From Streptomyces sp. CG 926 (GTDB lineage: Bacteria; Actinomycetota; Actinomycetes; Streptomycetales; Streptomycetaceae), in the NCBI RefSeq assembly GCF_003148825.1, contig NZ_QGGZ01000004.1, positions 248,001 through 312,000 on the forward strand: 64,000 nucleotides of DNA, in the 5' to 3' direction. The notes below the pieces were generated by a model that was given only the letters and a program-made list of their open reading frames with translations, had not been told where the DNA came from and searched no databases. Both the position numbers and the translations under genes were made by a program. Of this stretch, positions 1 through 8,393 are shown piece after piece (the stretch's first letter is position 1; each line of letters begins with the position of its first letter).

Positions 1-370
1 GGATCTCGACCCCGCCGAGGGAGAGGTGGCCGAGGCGGTCGTACTGGCGGCCCTTGACCTTGCCGTCGAGGCGCAGGACCGCCTTGGCCCAGCCGGCCGC
101 GCCGCAGGCCGCGGGTGGTGTGTAGCTGCCCTGGTAGGGCGTGAAGTCGCGGAACTGCGCCTCCGCGAGGGTCACCTGGCAGGACCGGGTGGCGGGCCGG
201 GCGACGGGCGGAGCCGCGGTGAGCGGATCGTGCCAGTCGGTGCCGAACTCGGCGGGCGGCGGGTCCGCGACCGGGGTCCCGGCCGCGTACGCGGGTCCCG
301 CGGCGGCCAGGGTGGCGGCGGTCAGCGCGATCGCGCCGAGCAGGCCGGTGATCCTGTGTCGTCGTCTCAT
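1..370 (-). CDS. Secreted PNGase A-like amidase, N-terminal part (runs off the window)
   Basis: The reading frame starts at ATG (370-368) and is still open at base 1, so only about 123 N-terminal residues are present. It begins with MRRRHR, a hydrophobic stretch and a likely signal-peptidase site near AYA-AG around residue 30. The following text (PPAEFGTDWHDP, then ATRSCQVTLAEAQFRDFTPY, then RLDGKVKGRQYDRLG) matches the N-terminal domain of peptide-N4-(N-acetyl-glucosaminyl)asparagine amidase A homologues. Those enzymes release N-glycans from glycoproteins outside the cell. The family assignment is from memory of conserved motifs, and the catalytic part lies outside the window. Confidence 0.8.
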   Translation of the reverse strand, partial: MRRRHRITGLLGAIALTAATLAAAGPAYAAGTPVADPPPAEFGTDWHDPLTAAPPVARPATRSCQVTLAEAQFRDFTPYQGSYTPPAACGAAGWAKAVLRLDGKVKGRQYDRLGHLSLGGVEI

Positions 371-464
371 GGGCCCGCAGTGAAACCCGGCCCGCCGGGC
401 CGGGCCAGGGCCGGTGCTCCGGCCCTGGCCGGTTCTGAACCGCCCGCTTGCTCCCGCTCGGGTG

Positions 465-944
465 TCAGCGGGGCAGGACGACCACACCGTCGTCGTCCGC
501 GTGGACGGTGTCCCCGGCGCGGAAGGTGATGTCGCCGATGGTGACGGGCTCGTCGACCGCGCCGTCGCCGGTCTTGCCGCTCTTGCGGGGAACCGTGCCG
601 AGGGCCTTGATGCCGAGGTCGAGCCCGCCGAGGGCGACGCTGTCGCGGACCGAACCGTTGATGATCAGGCCGGCCCAGCCGTTGGCCTCGGCCGCGCCCG
701 CGATCAGGTCGCCGACGAGGGCGGTACGCGGCGAACCGCCGCCGTCCACGACGAGGACCGCGCCCTCGCCCGGCGTGTGGAGGAGGGTGCGCAGCAGCGC
801 GTTGTCCTCGTGGCAGCGCACGGTCCGTACGGGGCCGGCGAAGAGCCGGCGGCCGCCGAACTGGCGGAAGCCGGTGGCGCAGATGGCCAGGGACTCGCCG
901 TACTCGTCGTACAGGTCGGCTGTGGGGACGGGGGTGACACTCAT
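465..944 (-). CDS. RraA family protein (putative 4-hydroxy-4-methyl-2-oxoglutarate aldolase / RNase E regulator-like)
   Basis: This is a 159-residue cytoplasmic protein starting [16 protein letters not shown]. The family core is visible: [19 protein letters not shown] near residues 23-42, [20 protein letters not shown] near 66-85, and [11 protein letters not shown] near 93-103 with the metal-site region R-D. The length matches RraA (about 160 aa). In actinobacteria such proteins are usually regarded as class II HMG/CHA aldolase-like enzymes. RNase E inhibition is shown mainly for enterobacteria, so the role here is not fixed. The gene appears to be monocistronic, with no strong ribosome-binding site seen just before the ATG. 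Confidence 0.85.
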   Translation of the reverse strand: MSVTPVPTADLYDEYGESLAICATGFRQFGGRRLFAGPVRTVRCHEDNALLRTLLHTPGEGAVLVVDGGGSPRTALVGDLIAGAAEANGWAGLIINGSVRDSVALGGLDLGIKALGTVPRKSGKTGDGAVDEPVTIGDITFRAGDTVHADDDGVVVLPR

Positions 945-1302
945 CTGACTACCGGTTTCCTCGCTGCTCGTGCTCGTACGTCGCGGTGGTGCGGCCAGCG
1001 TAAGCGGCGGGTCGTGCGGCGCCGCGGGGCGGTGTGCGCGGGCGGCTCGTCCCGTGCGGCGCGGGGCGGGGCGGCGGCCCGGGCCGGGTACGTGTCGCCG
1101 GTGGCGGTCGGGAAGCCCCGGCCGGACATCGGCCGGAATCCGACGGGCGCCCGGGCGCAAGTGGGCCCGTTTCGAGGCGGCGCACCACAGGGCCCGGGCC
1201 GGGGCGCGGCCGGCCCGGATCGGATGCCCGGGACCTGGGCCGGGCCCGTCGCGTGGACCGGGCCCGGAACGCGTGGACCGGGTCCGGTCGCGTGGGGCCG
1301 GG
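945..1302. other. Intergenic stretch, GC-rich, no gene seen
   Basis: This 358-base spacer separates two minus-strand genes. Every frame crossing it translates to low-complexity Arg/Pro/Gly text typical of high-GC noise. Near 1238-1300 the block 'gcgtggaccggg' and close variants recur about every 25-30 bases, a small imperfect direct repeat. The spacer presumably contains the promoter of the RraA-family gene and the terminator of the small membrane protein gene, but neither could be placed with confidence. Confidence 0.5.
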
Positions 1303-1569
1303 TCAGTCCCGGGAGTTGCCGAAGAGGATGCGGTAGCCGATCAGCAGGACCAGCGAGCCCGCGATCGCGGAGCCCCAGGTGGCGAGGTCGAAGAACTCGG
1401 TCTGGATGGGCTTGTCCAGGACCTTCGCCGACAGCCAGCCGCCGATGAAGGCTCCGGCGACGCCGATGAGGGTGGTACCGATCAGGCCGCCGGGGTCCCG
1501 GCCGGGCAGCAGGACCTTGGCGATGCCCCCGGCCAGCAGTCCCAGGATGATCCAGCTGACGATCCCCAT
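1303..1569 (-). CDS. GlsB/YeaQ/YmgE-family small membrane protein
   Basis: This 88-residue hydrophobic protein begins [20 protein letters not shown]. It contains the family's LLPGRDPGG(L/W)IGT turn and a run of three transmembrane segments (about 3-20, 30-47 and 66-82). The family is transglycosylase-associated or stress-response membrane protein, with no known enzyme activity. I chose ATG at 1569 over the GTG two codons upstream because GGAG sits 9 nt before the ATG and only 3 nt before the GTG. It stands alone downstream of the DMT exporter gene, with 92 bp between them. Confidence 0.85.
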   Translation of the reverse strand: MGIVSWIILGLLAGGIAKVLLPGRDPGGLIGTTLIGVAGAFIGGWLSAKVLDKPIQTEFFDLATWGSAIAGSLVLLIGYRILFGNSRD

Positions 1570-1661
1570 GTCCACTCACTCCGCTTCGGTCGTCCGGTTG
1601 TCCGGTCGTTCAGGTGTTCTTCCGGGAGGACGCGTCCGGGCCGGGATCGGTTCTCCGACGC

Positions 1662-2555
1662 TCAGACCGCCATGCGGCCGACCTGCACGGGGAGCTCCGG
1701 GCCCGGGACGGGGCCGGCGCCCGGACCCGGCCCGGCGGAGGGCTTCGTCCGGGTGAGCAGGAGCACTCCGCGCGCCGCCAGGAAGGCTCCGGCCCCGGCC
1801 AGCAGCAGACCCGGCACTCCGCCCTGCAGCCGTTCGCCGAGCAGGACCATGCCGATGACGGCCGCGGCCAGCGGGTTGGCCAGGTTCACCACGGCCAGCG
1901 GGGCGCCGAGTCCGCCGCGGTAGGCCCGCTGCGACAGCAGCATCCCGCCGACCGCGAACACCACGACGAGCAGGGCCACCGCGACGACACGGACGCTGAG
2001 CAGGGCTCCGCCCCGACCGGCCGCGACGGCCACCGTCTGGGTCAGGGCCGAGGCCGCCGCGGAGGCCAGCCCGGAGGCGGTCGCGTGGCGCAGGCCCGAG
2101 CGCGGGTCCTTGTCGGCGGTCAGCATCAGGATCACGGCGATGGTCGCGCCGGAGACGGCCAGCGCCTCGATCAGCGTGAGGGTGTCGTCGGGGGCCGGCC
2201 CGGAGGCCGGGAGCAGCAGCAGGCCGAGCCCGGCGACGGTGGCCAGGGTGCCCCGCCATTCGGTGGCCGCCACCCGACGGCCGGACCTGCGCGCCCCCAG
2301 CGGGACGGCGGCCACCAGGGTGAGCGCCCCGAGGGGTTGCACCAGGGTGAGGGGGCCGTACCGCAGGGCCGCCGCGTGCAGGAGCGCGGCGGCGGCGTTC
2401 AGCCCGGCCGACCACCACCAGGGGCCGGAGCCCAGCAGGGCCTTGGCGGTGCGCGCGACGGCGGCCCGGGCGAGCCGTTCCTGGGCGACGGCGGCGGCCG
2501 CGTAGGCCACGGCCGACGCGAGGCAGAGCCCGACGGCGAGGGTGGTGTCGTTCAT
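1662..2555 (-). CDS. DMT (EamA-like) family membrane transporter
   Basis: This 297-residue integral membrane protein has about ten hydrophobic segments. It opens MNDTTLAVGLCLASAVAYAAAAVAQERLA, and the first half has the EamA-like LRYGPLTLVQPLGALTLVAAVPLG. The second half repeats the pattern, with LAVVNLANPLAAAVIGMVLLGERL. Members usually export metabolites or small drugs, and the substrate is unknown here. The start codon overlaps the stop of the upstream PAP2 gene by 4 bp (TCAT on the plus strand, i.e. ATGA), so the two are almost certainly co-translated. Control probably lies at the operator array upstream of the PAP2 gene. Confidence 0.85.
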   Translation of the reverse strand: MNDTTLAVGLCLASAVAYAAAAVAQERLARAAVARTAKALLGSGPWWWSAGLNAAAALLHAAALRYGPLTLVQPLGALTLVAAVPLGARRSGRRVAATEWRGTLATVAGLGLLLLPASGPAPDDTLTLIEALAVSGATIAVILMLTADKDPRSGLRHATASGLASAAASALTQTVAVAAGRGGALLSVRVVAVALLVVVFAVGGMLLSQRAYRGGLGAPLAVVNLANPLAAAVIGMVLLGERLQGGVPGLLLAGAGAFLAARGVLLLTRTKPSAGPGPGAGPVPGPELPVQVGRMAV

Positions 2556-3406
2556 TGTCCGGCTCCTACGGCCGTGTCCGCGCTCCGCGGGCGCGGCAGG
2601 CCTCGTACGGGGATGTCCTGGATCGGTTCCGAGGTCGATCCCGGGTCCGGGCCGGCGCCCGGGTCCGGATCCGCGTCGCTCGGGCGCGGTTTCGGGATGA
2701 GCAGCAGGGCCGCCCAGAGGAGGACGGCGGCCACGACGGCGTCGAGCCAGTAGTGGTTGGCGGTGCCGACTATCACCAGCAGGGTCAGCAGTGGGTGCAG
2801 CAGCCACAGGAAGCGCCACCGTGAGGTGGTGGCGGCGATCATGCCGAGCGCGAGCATCAGCGCCCAGCCGAAGTGCAGCGAGGGCATGGCGGCGAACTGG
2901 TTCGCCAGGGTGTCCTCGGCCGGTGCGGCCTTGTAGACGCTGGGCCCGTAGACCTGGGCGGTGTCGATCAGCTGCGCGGCGTCCAGCAGGCGCGGGGGCG
3001 CGAGCGGGAAGGCCAGGTGCAGGGCGAGGGCGGCTCCGGTGAGTCCGGCGAGTACCCGGCGCGTCCACAGGTAGTGGGCGGGTCGGCGGACGTAGAGCCA
3101 GATCAGGAAGAGCGCGGTGGCGGGGAAGTGGACGCCCGCGTAGTAGACGTTCGCGCTGGTGACCAGGGTGTCGCCGTGCAGCAGCAGCCGCTGTACGAAG
3201 CCTTCGCCGGGCAGGTGCAGGACCCGCTCGGCGTCCCATATTCGGCCCGCGTTGCGGAAGGCGTCCTCGGTGCGGTCGGTCGAGAGCAGCCGGCCCGCCT
3301 TGTAGACGGTGAAGAATCCCGCGACGAGCAGCAGCTCGCGTACGAGGCGGCGGCGCGCGGCCCTCGGTCCGGCTGCCGGCTCGGCAGGTGTGGTGTGGGA
3401 GGTCAT
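2552..3406 (-). CDS. PAP2-superfamily membrane phosphatase (inositolphosphotransferase-like)
   Basis: This 284-residue membrane protein starts MTSHTTPAEPAAGPRAARRR with several transmembrane segments. The PAP2 signature is split as usual. AMPSLHFGWALMLALG around residues 187-202 supplies the PSLHFGW motif with the catalytic His, and GTANHYWLDAVVAAVLLW around 227-244 supplies the second His and Asp. This resembles the PAP2_3 group seen in actinobacterial lipid phosphatases and inositolphosphoryl transferases. The C-terminal 45 residues are a Pro/Asp-rich tail. It heads a two-gene operon with the DMT transporter and is divergent from the TetR gene, so it is probably that repressor's target. A purine-rich GAGAG lies about 8 nt before the ATG. 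Confidence 0.8.
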   Translation of the reverse strand: MTSHTTPAEPAAGPRAARRRLVRELLLVAGFFTVYKAGRLLSTDRTEDAFRNAGRIWDAERVLHLPGEGFVQRLLLHGDTLVTSANVYYAGVHFPATALFLIWLYVRRPAHYLWTRRVLAGLTGAALALHLAFPLAPPRLLDAAQLIDTAQVYGPSVYKAAPAEDTLANQFAAMPSLHFGWALMLALGMIAATTSRWRFLWLLHPLLTLLVIVGTANHYWLDAVVAAVLLWAALLLIPKPRPSDADPDPGAGPDPGSTSEPIQDIPVRGLPRPRSADTAVGAGQ

Positions 3407-3450
3407 CCCCCGGTCTCTCTTCCTGTTTACGCGCACAGCGACACGCCAGT

Positions 3451-3492
3451 GTATCGATACATTGGCGTATCGATACGCTGGTGTACCGATAC
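3451..3492. promoter_or_regulatory. Triple operator array for the divergent TetR regulator
   Basis: Three 10-bp palindromes lie in tandem between the divergent PAP2 and TetR genes: GTATCGATAC at 3451-3460, the same at 3467-3476, and GTACCGATAC at 3483-3492. The start-to-start spacing is exactly 16 bp twice. The third copy has one mismatch in its left arm. The position just upstream of both starts is what a repressor controlling both genes would need. Binding by the adjacent TetR protein is inferred from position. Confidence 0.75.
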
Positions 3493-3559
3493 GGTCGCGT
3501 TCCCGTACACTTCCGTAGTGGAACCTGCCGCCGAGGCGCCCCAGAGGAGATCCGCATCC

Positions 3560-4192
3560 ATGACGACGACGCCGTCCCCCGCGCGCCGCTCCAAGATCAC
3601 CCCGGAGCGTGAGCAGGAGTTCTACGACGCCGTCCTGGAGCAGCTGCGCGAGCACGGCTACGAGGCCCTGACCATGGAGGGCGTCGCCGCCCGGGCCAGT
3701 TGCGGCAAATCGACGCTCTACCGCCAGTGGAAGACCAAGCCCCAGCTCGTCGCCGCCGCGCTGCGCGCGGGCCGCCGCGGCACGCTCGCCGGCGTGGACA
3801 CCGGGTCACTGGCGGGCGATCTGCGCGAAGCCGCCCGGATCGCGGCCGGCACCTCCGGCCGGGACACCCGGCTGACGCAGGCACTCGGGCACGCCGTGCT
3901 CAGTGACGAGGAACTCCAGGCCGCCCTGCGCGAGGCGCTGGTCGAGCCGGAGCTGGCCGCGTTCGACGCGATGGTCGGGCGGGCCGTGGCGCGCGGCGAG
4001 ATCGACGCGAACCATCCGGCCGTGGAGTTCCTGCCCGCCCAGCTGATGGGTGTGCTCCGCATCCGGCCGGTGCTGGAAGGACGGTACGCGGACGCCGACT
4101 ACCTGGTCCGGTTCGTCGACGCCGCACTACTGCCGTCCCTGGGTCTCGCCCCGCCCCGTCCCGGCGGACCCCCGGCCGACCAGGCCCCCTGA
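3560..4192 (+). CDS. TetR/AcrR-family transcriptional regulator
   Basis: This 210-residue protein begins MTTTPSPARRSKITPER. The N-terminal helix-turn-helix is at about residues 20-65 (FYDAVLEQLREHGYEALTME, then GVAARASCGKSTLYRQW). The C-terminal part is a variable ligand-binding helical domain ending in a Pro-rich tail. AGAGGAGA lies 9 nt before the ATG. The gene is divergent from the PAP2-DMT operon, and three tandem palindromes lie between them. It probably represses that operon and itself. The inducer is unknown. Confidence 0.88.
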   Translation: MTTTPSPARRSKITPEREQEFYDAVLEQLREHGYEALTMEGVAARASCGKSTLYRQWKTKPQLVAAALRAGRRGTLAGVDTGSLAGDLREAARIAAGTSGRDTRLTQALGHAVLSDEELQAALREALVEPELAAFDAMVGRAVARGEIDANHPAVEFLPAQLMGVLRIRPVLEGRYADADYLVRFVDAALLPSLGLAPPRPGGPPADQAP

Positions 4193-4270
4193 ACCGGCGG
4201 GCCGCCGTCCTGATGACCTGACGGCGACCTGCCCGCGCTGCCTCGTGGGGACGGCGGCAGCGCGTCACCC

Positions 4271-4317
4271 GGATCGGGCGGCGACCACTCACCCCAGGAG
4301 TGGTCGCCGCCCGATCC
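4271..4317. terminator. Bidirectional hairpin between convergent TetR and TerD-like genes
   Basis: A perfect 19-bp inverted repeat (4271-4289 with 4299-4317) encloses a 9-nt loop. It sits between the 3' ends of two convergent genes and can serve either strand. No U-tract follows, as is usual for Streptomyces hairpins. Confidence 0.85.
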
Positions 4318-4349
4318 GTGCGGCTCCGCACCGGCCCGGACGGCCGGCC

Positions 4350-4892
4350 TCAGCGGAGCGCGCCCATGGTCCGGGCGAACACCTCCGGGTCGCCCTCGAA
4401 GCCGTGCAGCCGCAGGTCGAAGGACCACGCGCCCGAGGCGTCGCGGGTGAACTCGGCGACGGTGGCCGCGGTGGCGGAGGGCACGACCGCGAAGTCCCCC
4501 TCGGCGAGGTCGGTGTGGCCCTCTCGGATCCGGAATCCGGTGCCGTCGATGTCGGCGAAGGTCTTCGCACGACCCTCGGCCCCGCCTTCGGCGTTCTGGA
4601 TGACGACGCCGACCACCACCCGGCTCGACCCCGACGCGATCCGGTCCAGCTCGATGGTCATCACCTCGTCGAAGCCGAAGCCCTGGCCGGTGTGGCTGTC
4701 CCGGTTCAAGGTGATGGTTCCGTCCGGCGAGCGGCTGCCGAAGTGCACCAGCTGGACCGGCGTCCCGTGGAGGTCCGCGGCGCCGAAGACGGCGGCGACG
4801 ATGTCGAGGTCGTTCGCGGGCGTTCCCGTCGGACTGGGATCCCACCGCAGCGCGAACTCCACCTTGGCCAGCCCCTTGCGTACACCGCTCAC
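4350..4892 (-). CDS. TerD-family protein
   Basis: This 180-residue cytoplasmic protein reads as a single TerD domain. It opens with GLAKVEFALRWDPSPTG, then DLDIVAAVFGA, DGTITLNRDSHTGQG and the VVVGVVIQNAEG beta-strand region, with conserved acidic positions that form the calcium-binding sites in characterised TerD proteins. The GTG start at 4892 is preceded by GGGGGAG with a 4-nt gap and is preferred over longer upstream frames. TerD proteins are linked to tellurite and stress resistance and, in Streptomyces, to differentiation. No other ter genes lie nearby, so this is an isolated paralogue. Confidence 0.85.
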   Translation of the reverse strand: MSGVRKGLAKVEFALRWDPSPTGTPANDLDIVAAVFGAADLHGTPVQLVHFGSRSPDGTITLNRDSHTGQGFGFDEVMTIELDRIASGSSRVVVGVVIQNAEGGAEGRAKTFADIDGTGFRIREGHTDLAEGDFAVVPSATAATVAEFTRDASGAWSFDLRLHGFEGDPEVFARTMGALR

Positions 4893-5298
4893 CGAACTCC
4901 CCCTTCGTTCACAGGCATTGCCCGCCCATGATCCCATGAGCCTCCCGGTCCACCCCGAACGGTCGTACGCTTCCGGCCATTTCGGCCGGATCGGGCGGAG
5001 GTGAAAATGCGGATAAAAGTGATTTGCACCCCTTCGCCCAATTGCGCCGCATTCCCGTTCCGACGCATCGCGGACGCGCCCGGCCCGGCCCTTTCTCCCG
5101 CCCCGACCTGGGGTCACCGCACGATCTGCGGCTGAACCGGATCGTTATCCTCAAGTTTTCCTCAAATCTAGTGACGGTGGGCCCGTCCGCTTCCTAGCTT
5201 CCTCGTACACGCGTCCCCACGTCCCCACATTCGCGCGGTTTCACACGCCCCCGGCGATCCCGGTGAGGCGTCCCGCGTACCCCAGGAAAGAGTGCAGC
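4893..5298. other. Intergenic region between divergent TerD-like and solute-binding genes
   Basis: This 406-base spacer contains no credible gene. An AT-richer pocket at about 5143-5175 (cctcaagttttcctcaaat, then TCTAGT) is the most promoter-like part and may drive the binding-protein gene downstream. The other end should hold the TerD-like promoter. No operator-like palindrome was recognised. Confidence 0.45.
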
Positions 5299-6117
5299 AT
5301 GAAGGTTCCCCAGGCCGGTGCGGTCGCCGCAGTGATCGCGATCGCCCTGACCGCCTCCGGGTGCGTCTTCGACGACGGGGACCAGGGGGACGCGACCCTC
5401 GCCATCGGCATCAAGTTCGACCAGCCCGGCATAGGCATGCGGGAGACCGACGGCACCTTCTCCGGATTCGACGTCGACGTCGCCACCTACGTGGCCAAGG
5501 AACTCGGCTACAAGCCGAACAAGATCGAATTCAAGCAGGTCTACAGCAACGACCGCGAACTGCTCATCCAGTACAACGAGGTCAAGTTCGTCGTCGCGAG
5601 CTATTCGATCAACGAGAAGCGCAAGGAGAAGGTCGACTTCGCCGGCCCGTATTTCGTCGCGCACCAGGACCTGATGACCCGCGCCAACGACGCCTCGATC
5701 ACCAAGGCCGAGGACCTCAATTCCAAGAGCCTGTGTTCGGTCAGCGGCTCGACCTCGGCCGAGAACCTCCGCAAGAACCTCGCCCCCAAGGCGGGCCTGC
5801 TGGAGATGAGCGGCTACGCCGACTGCGTCGTCGCGCTCCAGGAGAGCCGGGTCGACGCCATGACCACCGACAACTCCATCCTGGCCGGGTACGCCGCCCG
5901 GAAGGGCAACGAGGGCAAGTTCAAGCTCCTCGGCCAGACGCTGAGCAACGAGAACTACGGCATCGGCGTCAAGAAGGGCGACAAGGACCTCCAGCGCAAG
6001 ATCAACGACGCCCTGAAGAAGATGGTCGCGGACGGCTCCTGGGAGGCGGCCGTGAAGAAGAACTTCGGCGCGAACTACAAGTACGAGCCGGCTCCGGCGA
6101 TCACCCCCGTGAGCTGA
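5299..6117 (+). CDS. Amino-acid (glutamate-type) ABC transporter substrate-binding lipoprotein
   Basis: This 272-residue protein carries a lipoprotein signal, MKVPQAGAVAAVIAIALTAS followed by GC, so the lipidated Cys is about residue 22. The mature part is a family-3 (SBP_bac_3) solute-binding fold: LAIGIKFDQPGIGMRETDG, GFDVDVATYVAKELGY, SYSINEKRKEKVDFAGPYF and the MTTDNSILAGYA lobe-2 segment. It resembles GluB-like glutamate receptors of actinobacteria. No permease or ATPase lies beside it, so it is an orphan receptor that must share a transporter encoded elsewhere or serve as a sensor. AGGAAAG lies 8 nt before the ATG. Confidence 0.85.
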   Translation: MKVPQAGAVAAVIAIALTASGCVFDDGDQGDATLAIGIKFDQPGIGMRETDGTFSGFDVDVATYVAKELGYKPNKIEFKQVYSNDRELLIQYNEVKFVVASYSINEKRKEKVDFAGPYFVAHQDLMTRANDASITKAEDLNSKSLCSVSGSTSAENLRKNLAPKAGLLEMSGYADCVVALQESRVDAMTTDNSILAGYAARKGNEGKFKLLGQTLSNENYGIGVKKGDKDLQRKINDALKKMVADGSWEAAVKKNFGANYKYEPAPAITPVS

Positions 6118-6210
6118 CGCCCGTAGAGGCGGTGGCCGCTCCCGGCCCTCGGGGCGCGCCGCGCTCCCGACCGGCCGGACATCCGCTCCGCCGACGCGAC
6201 ACGACCCCAC

Positions 6211-6242
6211 GGCCGTGACCCCCTCGCACCGGGGTCACGGCC
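6211..6242. terminator. Hairpin between convergent solute-binding and PfpI-like genes
   Basis: A perfect 12-bp stem (ggccgtgacccc at 6211-6222 with its complement at 6231-6242) surrounds an 8-nt loop between two convergent reading frames. Confidence 0.85.
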
Positions 6243-6265
6243 GGCCGTGCGATCCGCCCTCCCGC

Positions 6266-6832
6266 TCAGGCCACCGGGGCCTTGCCGCGCAGCACGGTCA
6301 GGAACTCCCGCATCCAGCGCGAGTGGTCCGGCCAGGCCCGGGCCGAGACCAGGGTGCCGTCGACCACGGTCTCGGAGTCCTCGAACTCGGCCCCGGCGGC
6401 CTTCATGTCCAGCTCCAGCGCCGGGTACGCGGTCACCCGCCGGCCGGTCAGCCCGCCGGCCGCGGCGGTGATCAGCGGACCGTGGCAGATCTGGGCGATC
6501 GGCTTGTCGGCTTCCGCGAAGGCGGCCAGGATCCGGCGTACCTCGGGGTCGTTGCGCAGGTATTCGGGCGCCCGGCCGCCCGGGACGACCAAGGCCGCGT
6601 AGTCCTCGGTGACCACGTCCACGAAGGCCAGGTCGGCGGGCCAGGTGTAGCCGGGCTTCTCGGTGTAGGTGTCGAAGCCCTCCTCGAAGTCGTGCACCAC
6701 GAACCGCAGTTTCTTCACCTGCGGCGCCGCGATGTGGACCTCGTACCCCTCCTCGCGCAGGCGCTGGTACGGATACAGGACCTCCAGCGATTCGGCCGCG
6801 TCGCCGGTCACGATGAGGATCTTCACTGCCAT
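6266..6832 (-). CDS. DJ-1/PfpI family protein
   Basis: This 188-residue protein has the class I glutamine amidotransferase-like fold. The nucleophile elbow is PIAQICHGPLITAAAGG, with Cys116 followed by His117, and the supporting acidic residue is in the N-terminal strand (GDAAESLEVLYP, Glu17). Characterised relatives are deglycases, proteases (PfpI) or stress chaperones, so the precise activity cannot be read from sequence. It appears monocistronic and cytoplasmic. It is convergent with the solute-binding lipoprotein gene across a hairpin. Confidence 0.85.
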   Translation of the reverse strand: MAVKILIVTGDAAESLEVLYPYQRLREEGYEVHIAAPQVKKLRFVVHDFEEGFDTYTEKPGYTWPADLAFVDVVTEDYAALVVPGGRAPEYLRNDPEVRRILAAFAEADKPIAQICHGPLITAAAGGLTGRRVTAYPALELDMKAAGAEFEDSETVVDGTLVSARAWPDHSRWMREFLTVLRGKAPVA

Positions 6833-7049
6833 GGGCTGCTCCCGAGAGGGCTGTTCAGGACGGTGCGGCCCCGCCCGGGGCCACCGCTACCCTGCCCGCG
6901 CCGGACGTCCGGCACACACCAAGGTCCCCCACTACCGACACGCGGTTTTCACCTGTTGGGCACATGACAATGTGACCCTCGCTGTGCCACTGACACTCCG
7001 CCAATTCCCCGGGCGGGGACGGTGCGTATGGAGAGGTACCCCCCACCTG

Positions 7050-7868
7050 ATGAAGATCTCGCGCATGACCCCCTGGGCGGCCGCCCTCGCCGCCGCCGCC
7101 CTGATCGGCGTACCGGCGGCCGCGTCCGCCGGCCAGCAGGGCACGAGCGTTCCCGCCGCGGCGCCGGCCGCCGCGGCGGATCCCTACGCCGACTACTACG
7201 CGAACGCGCAGGGCAAGACCGGGGCCGCGCTGAAGGCGGCCCTGCACGACATCATCAAGACCCAGTCGAAGGTGACCTACGACGGCGTGTGGAACGCCCT
7301 GAAGGTGACCGACCAGGACCCTGCCAACTCCGCCAACGTCATCCTGCTGTACTCCGGCCGCTCCCAGTCCAAGGCGACGAACGGCGGTGGGGTCAACGAC
7401 TGGAACCGCGAGCACGTCTGGGCCAAGAGCCACGGCGACTTCGGCACCGCCACCGGCCCGGGCACCGACCTGCACCACCTGCGCCCCGAGGACGTCACCG
7501 TCAACAGCACCCGGGGCAACAAGGACTTCGACAAGGGCGGCAGCCCCGTCAGCGAGGCGCCGGGCAGCCTGACCGACGCCGACTCCTTCGAGCCGCGTGA
7601 CGCGGTCAAGGGCGACGTGGCACGGATGCTGCTGTACATGGCCGTCCGCTACGAGGGCGAGGACGGCTTCGCGAACCTGGAGCTGAACGACAAGGTCAAC
7701 AACGGTTCGGCTCCCGCGATGGGCCGGATCAGCCTGCTGAAGCAGTGGAGCCAGATGGACCCGCCGGACGCCTTCGAGCAGCGCCGGAACCAGGTCATAT
7801 TCGACCAGTACCAGCACAACCGCAACCCGTTCATCGACCACCCGGAGTGGGTCGCCTCCATCTGGTGA
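7050..7868 (+). CDS. Secreted endonuclease I (EndA/NucM) family nuclease
   Basis: This 272-residue protein opens MKISRMTPWAAALAAAALIG with a signal peptide probably cleaved near ASA-GQ (residue 27). The endonuclease I core is clear: NDWNREHVWAKSHGDFG around residues 116-132 with the catalytic His122, then GTDLHHLRPEDVTVNSTRGN near 138-157. The family cleaves DNA or RNA in the periplasm or outside the cell with a metal cofactor. An extracellular nucleic-acid scavenging role is inferred. GGAGAGG lies 13 nt upstream of the ATG. Confidence 0.88.
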   Translation: MKISRMTPWAAALAAAALIGVPAAASAGQQGTSVPAAAPAAAADPYADYYANAQGKTGAALKAALHDIIKTQSKVTYDGVWNALKVTDQDPANSANVILLYSGRSQSKATNGGGVNDWNREHVWAKSHGDFGTATGPGTDLHHLRPEDVTVNSTRGNKDFDKGGSPVSEAPGSLTDADSFEPRDAVKGDVARMLLYMAVRYEGEDGFANLELNDKVNNGSAPAMGRISLLKQWSQMDPPDAFEQRRNQVIFDQYQHNRNPFIDHPEWVASIW

Positions 7869-7979
7869 CCGGGGTCCGCAGTCACGGCGCCCTCCGGGGG
7901 TTGGGCCGCCTCAGGCAGGGTATTCCCAGGCCAGAGGCTGCGACCCGCGCCCGACGGCAGCAGCCGGCGGAGGTACGTC

Positions 7980-8291
7980 GTGATGGACGGAGCCGGACTC
8001 TCCGATCGCGAGCAGCGCGCCCTCTCCGCGATCGAGGCCGAACTCAAGGGTGATCGTTCCCTCGACCGGATCCTGCGGTCCACGTCGCACCGGCGTCTTC
8101 GCACCGTGGCAGCCTGGCTGCTCGGCGCGGGGGCGGCGGTGCTGTTCGTGGCGGCCTCGATCAGCGTCTCCCGGCTCCTGATCTGGGTCTTCGCCGCCGT
8201 CTGGACGGCGGCGGTGATCCTGGCGCTGCCGCTGGTCGGCCAGTGGCTCCGGCGCCCCCGGCAGCGCGTCGACCGTACGGAGCGGATGTAG
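7980..8291 (+). CDS. DUF3040-type small membrane protein
   Basis: This protein of about 103 residues starts with GTG at 7980 or ATG at 7983; GGAGG lies 6 or 9 nt upstream. It opens GLSDREQRALSAIEAELKGD, the usual signature of DUF3040 proteins, then has two adjacent transmembrane segments (about 43-62 and 66-84) and a basic tail. Function is unknown. It stands alone between the nuclease gene and the oppositely oriented hexosaminidase gene. Confidence 0.8.
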   Translation: MMDGAGLSDREQRALSAIEAELKGDRSLDRILRSTSHRRLRTVAAWLLGAGAAVLFVAASISVSRLLIWVFAAVWTAAVILALPLVGQWLRRPRQRVDRTERM

Positions 8292-8393
8292 CCGGAGCCC
8301 GGCGCGGACCCCGGACCGCACGCCGGGGAGGCCGCGGTGGCCGGTGCCCGCGACCGGTGAGGCCGCGGCGGCGGGAGGGGCGGATCGGCCGGG

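Noticed and set aside
1238..1300. Possible small tandem repeat as a CRISPR-like array
   Set aside because: Copies are imperfect, too short and few, without spacers of constant length.
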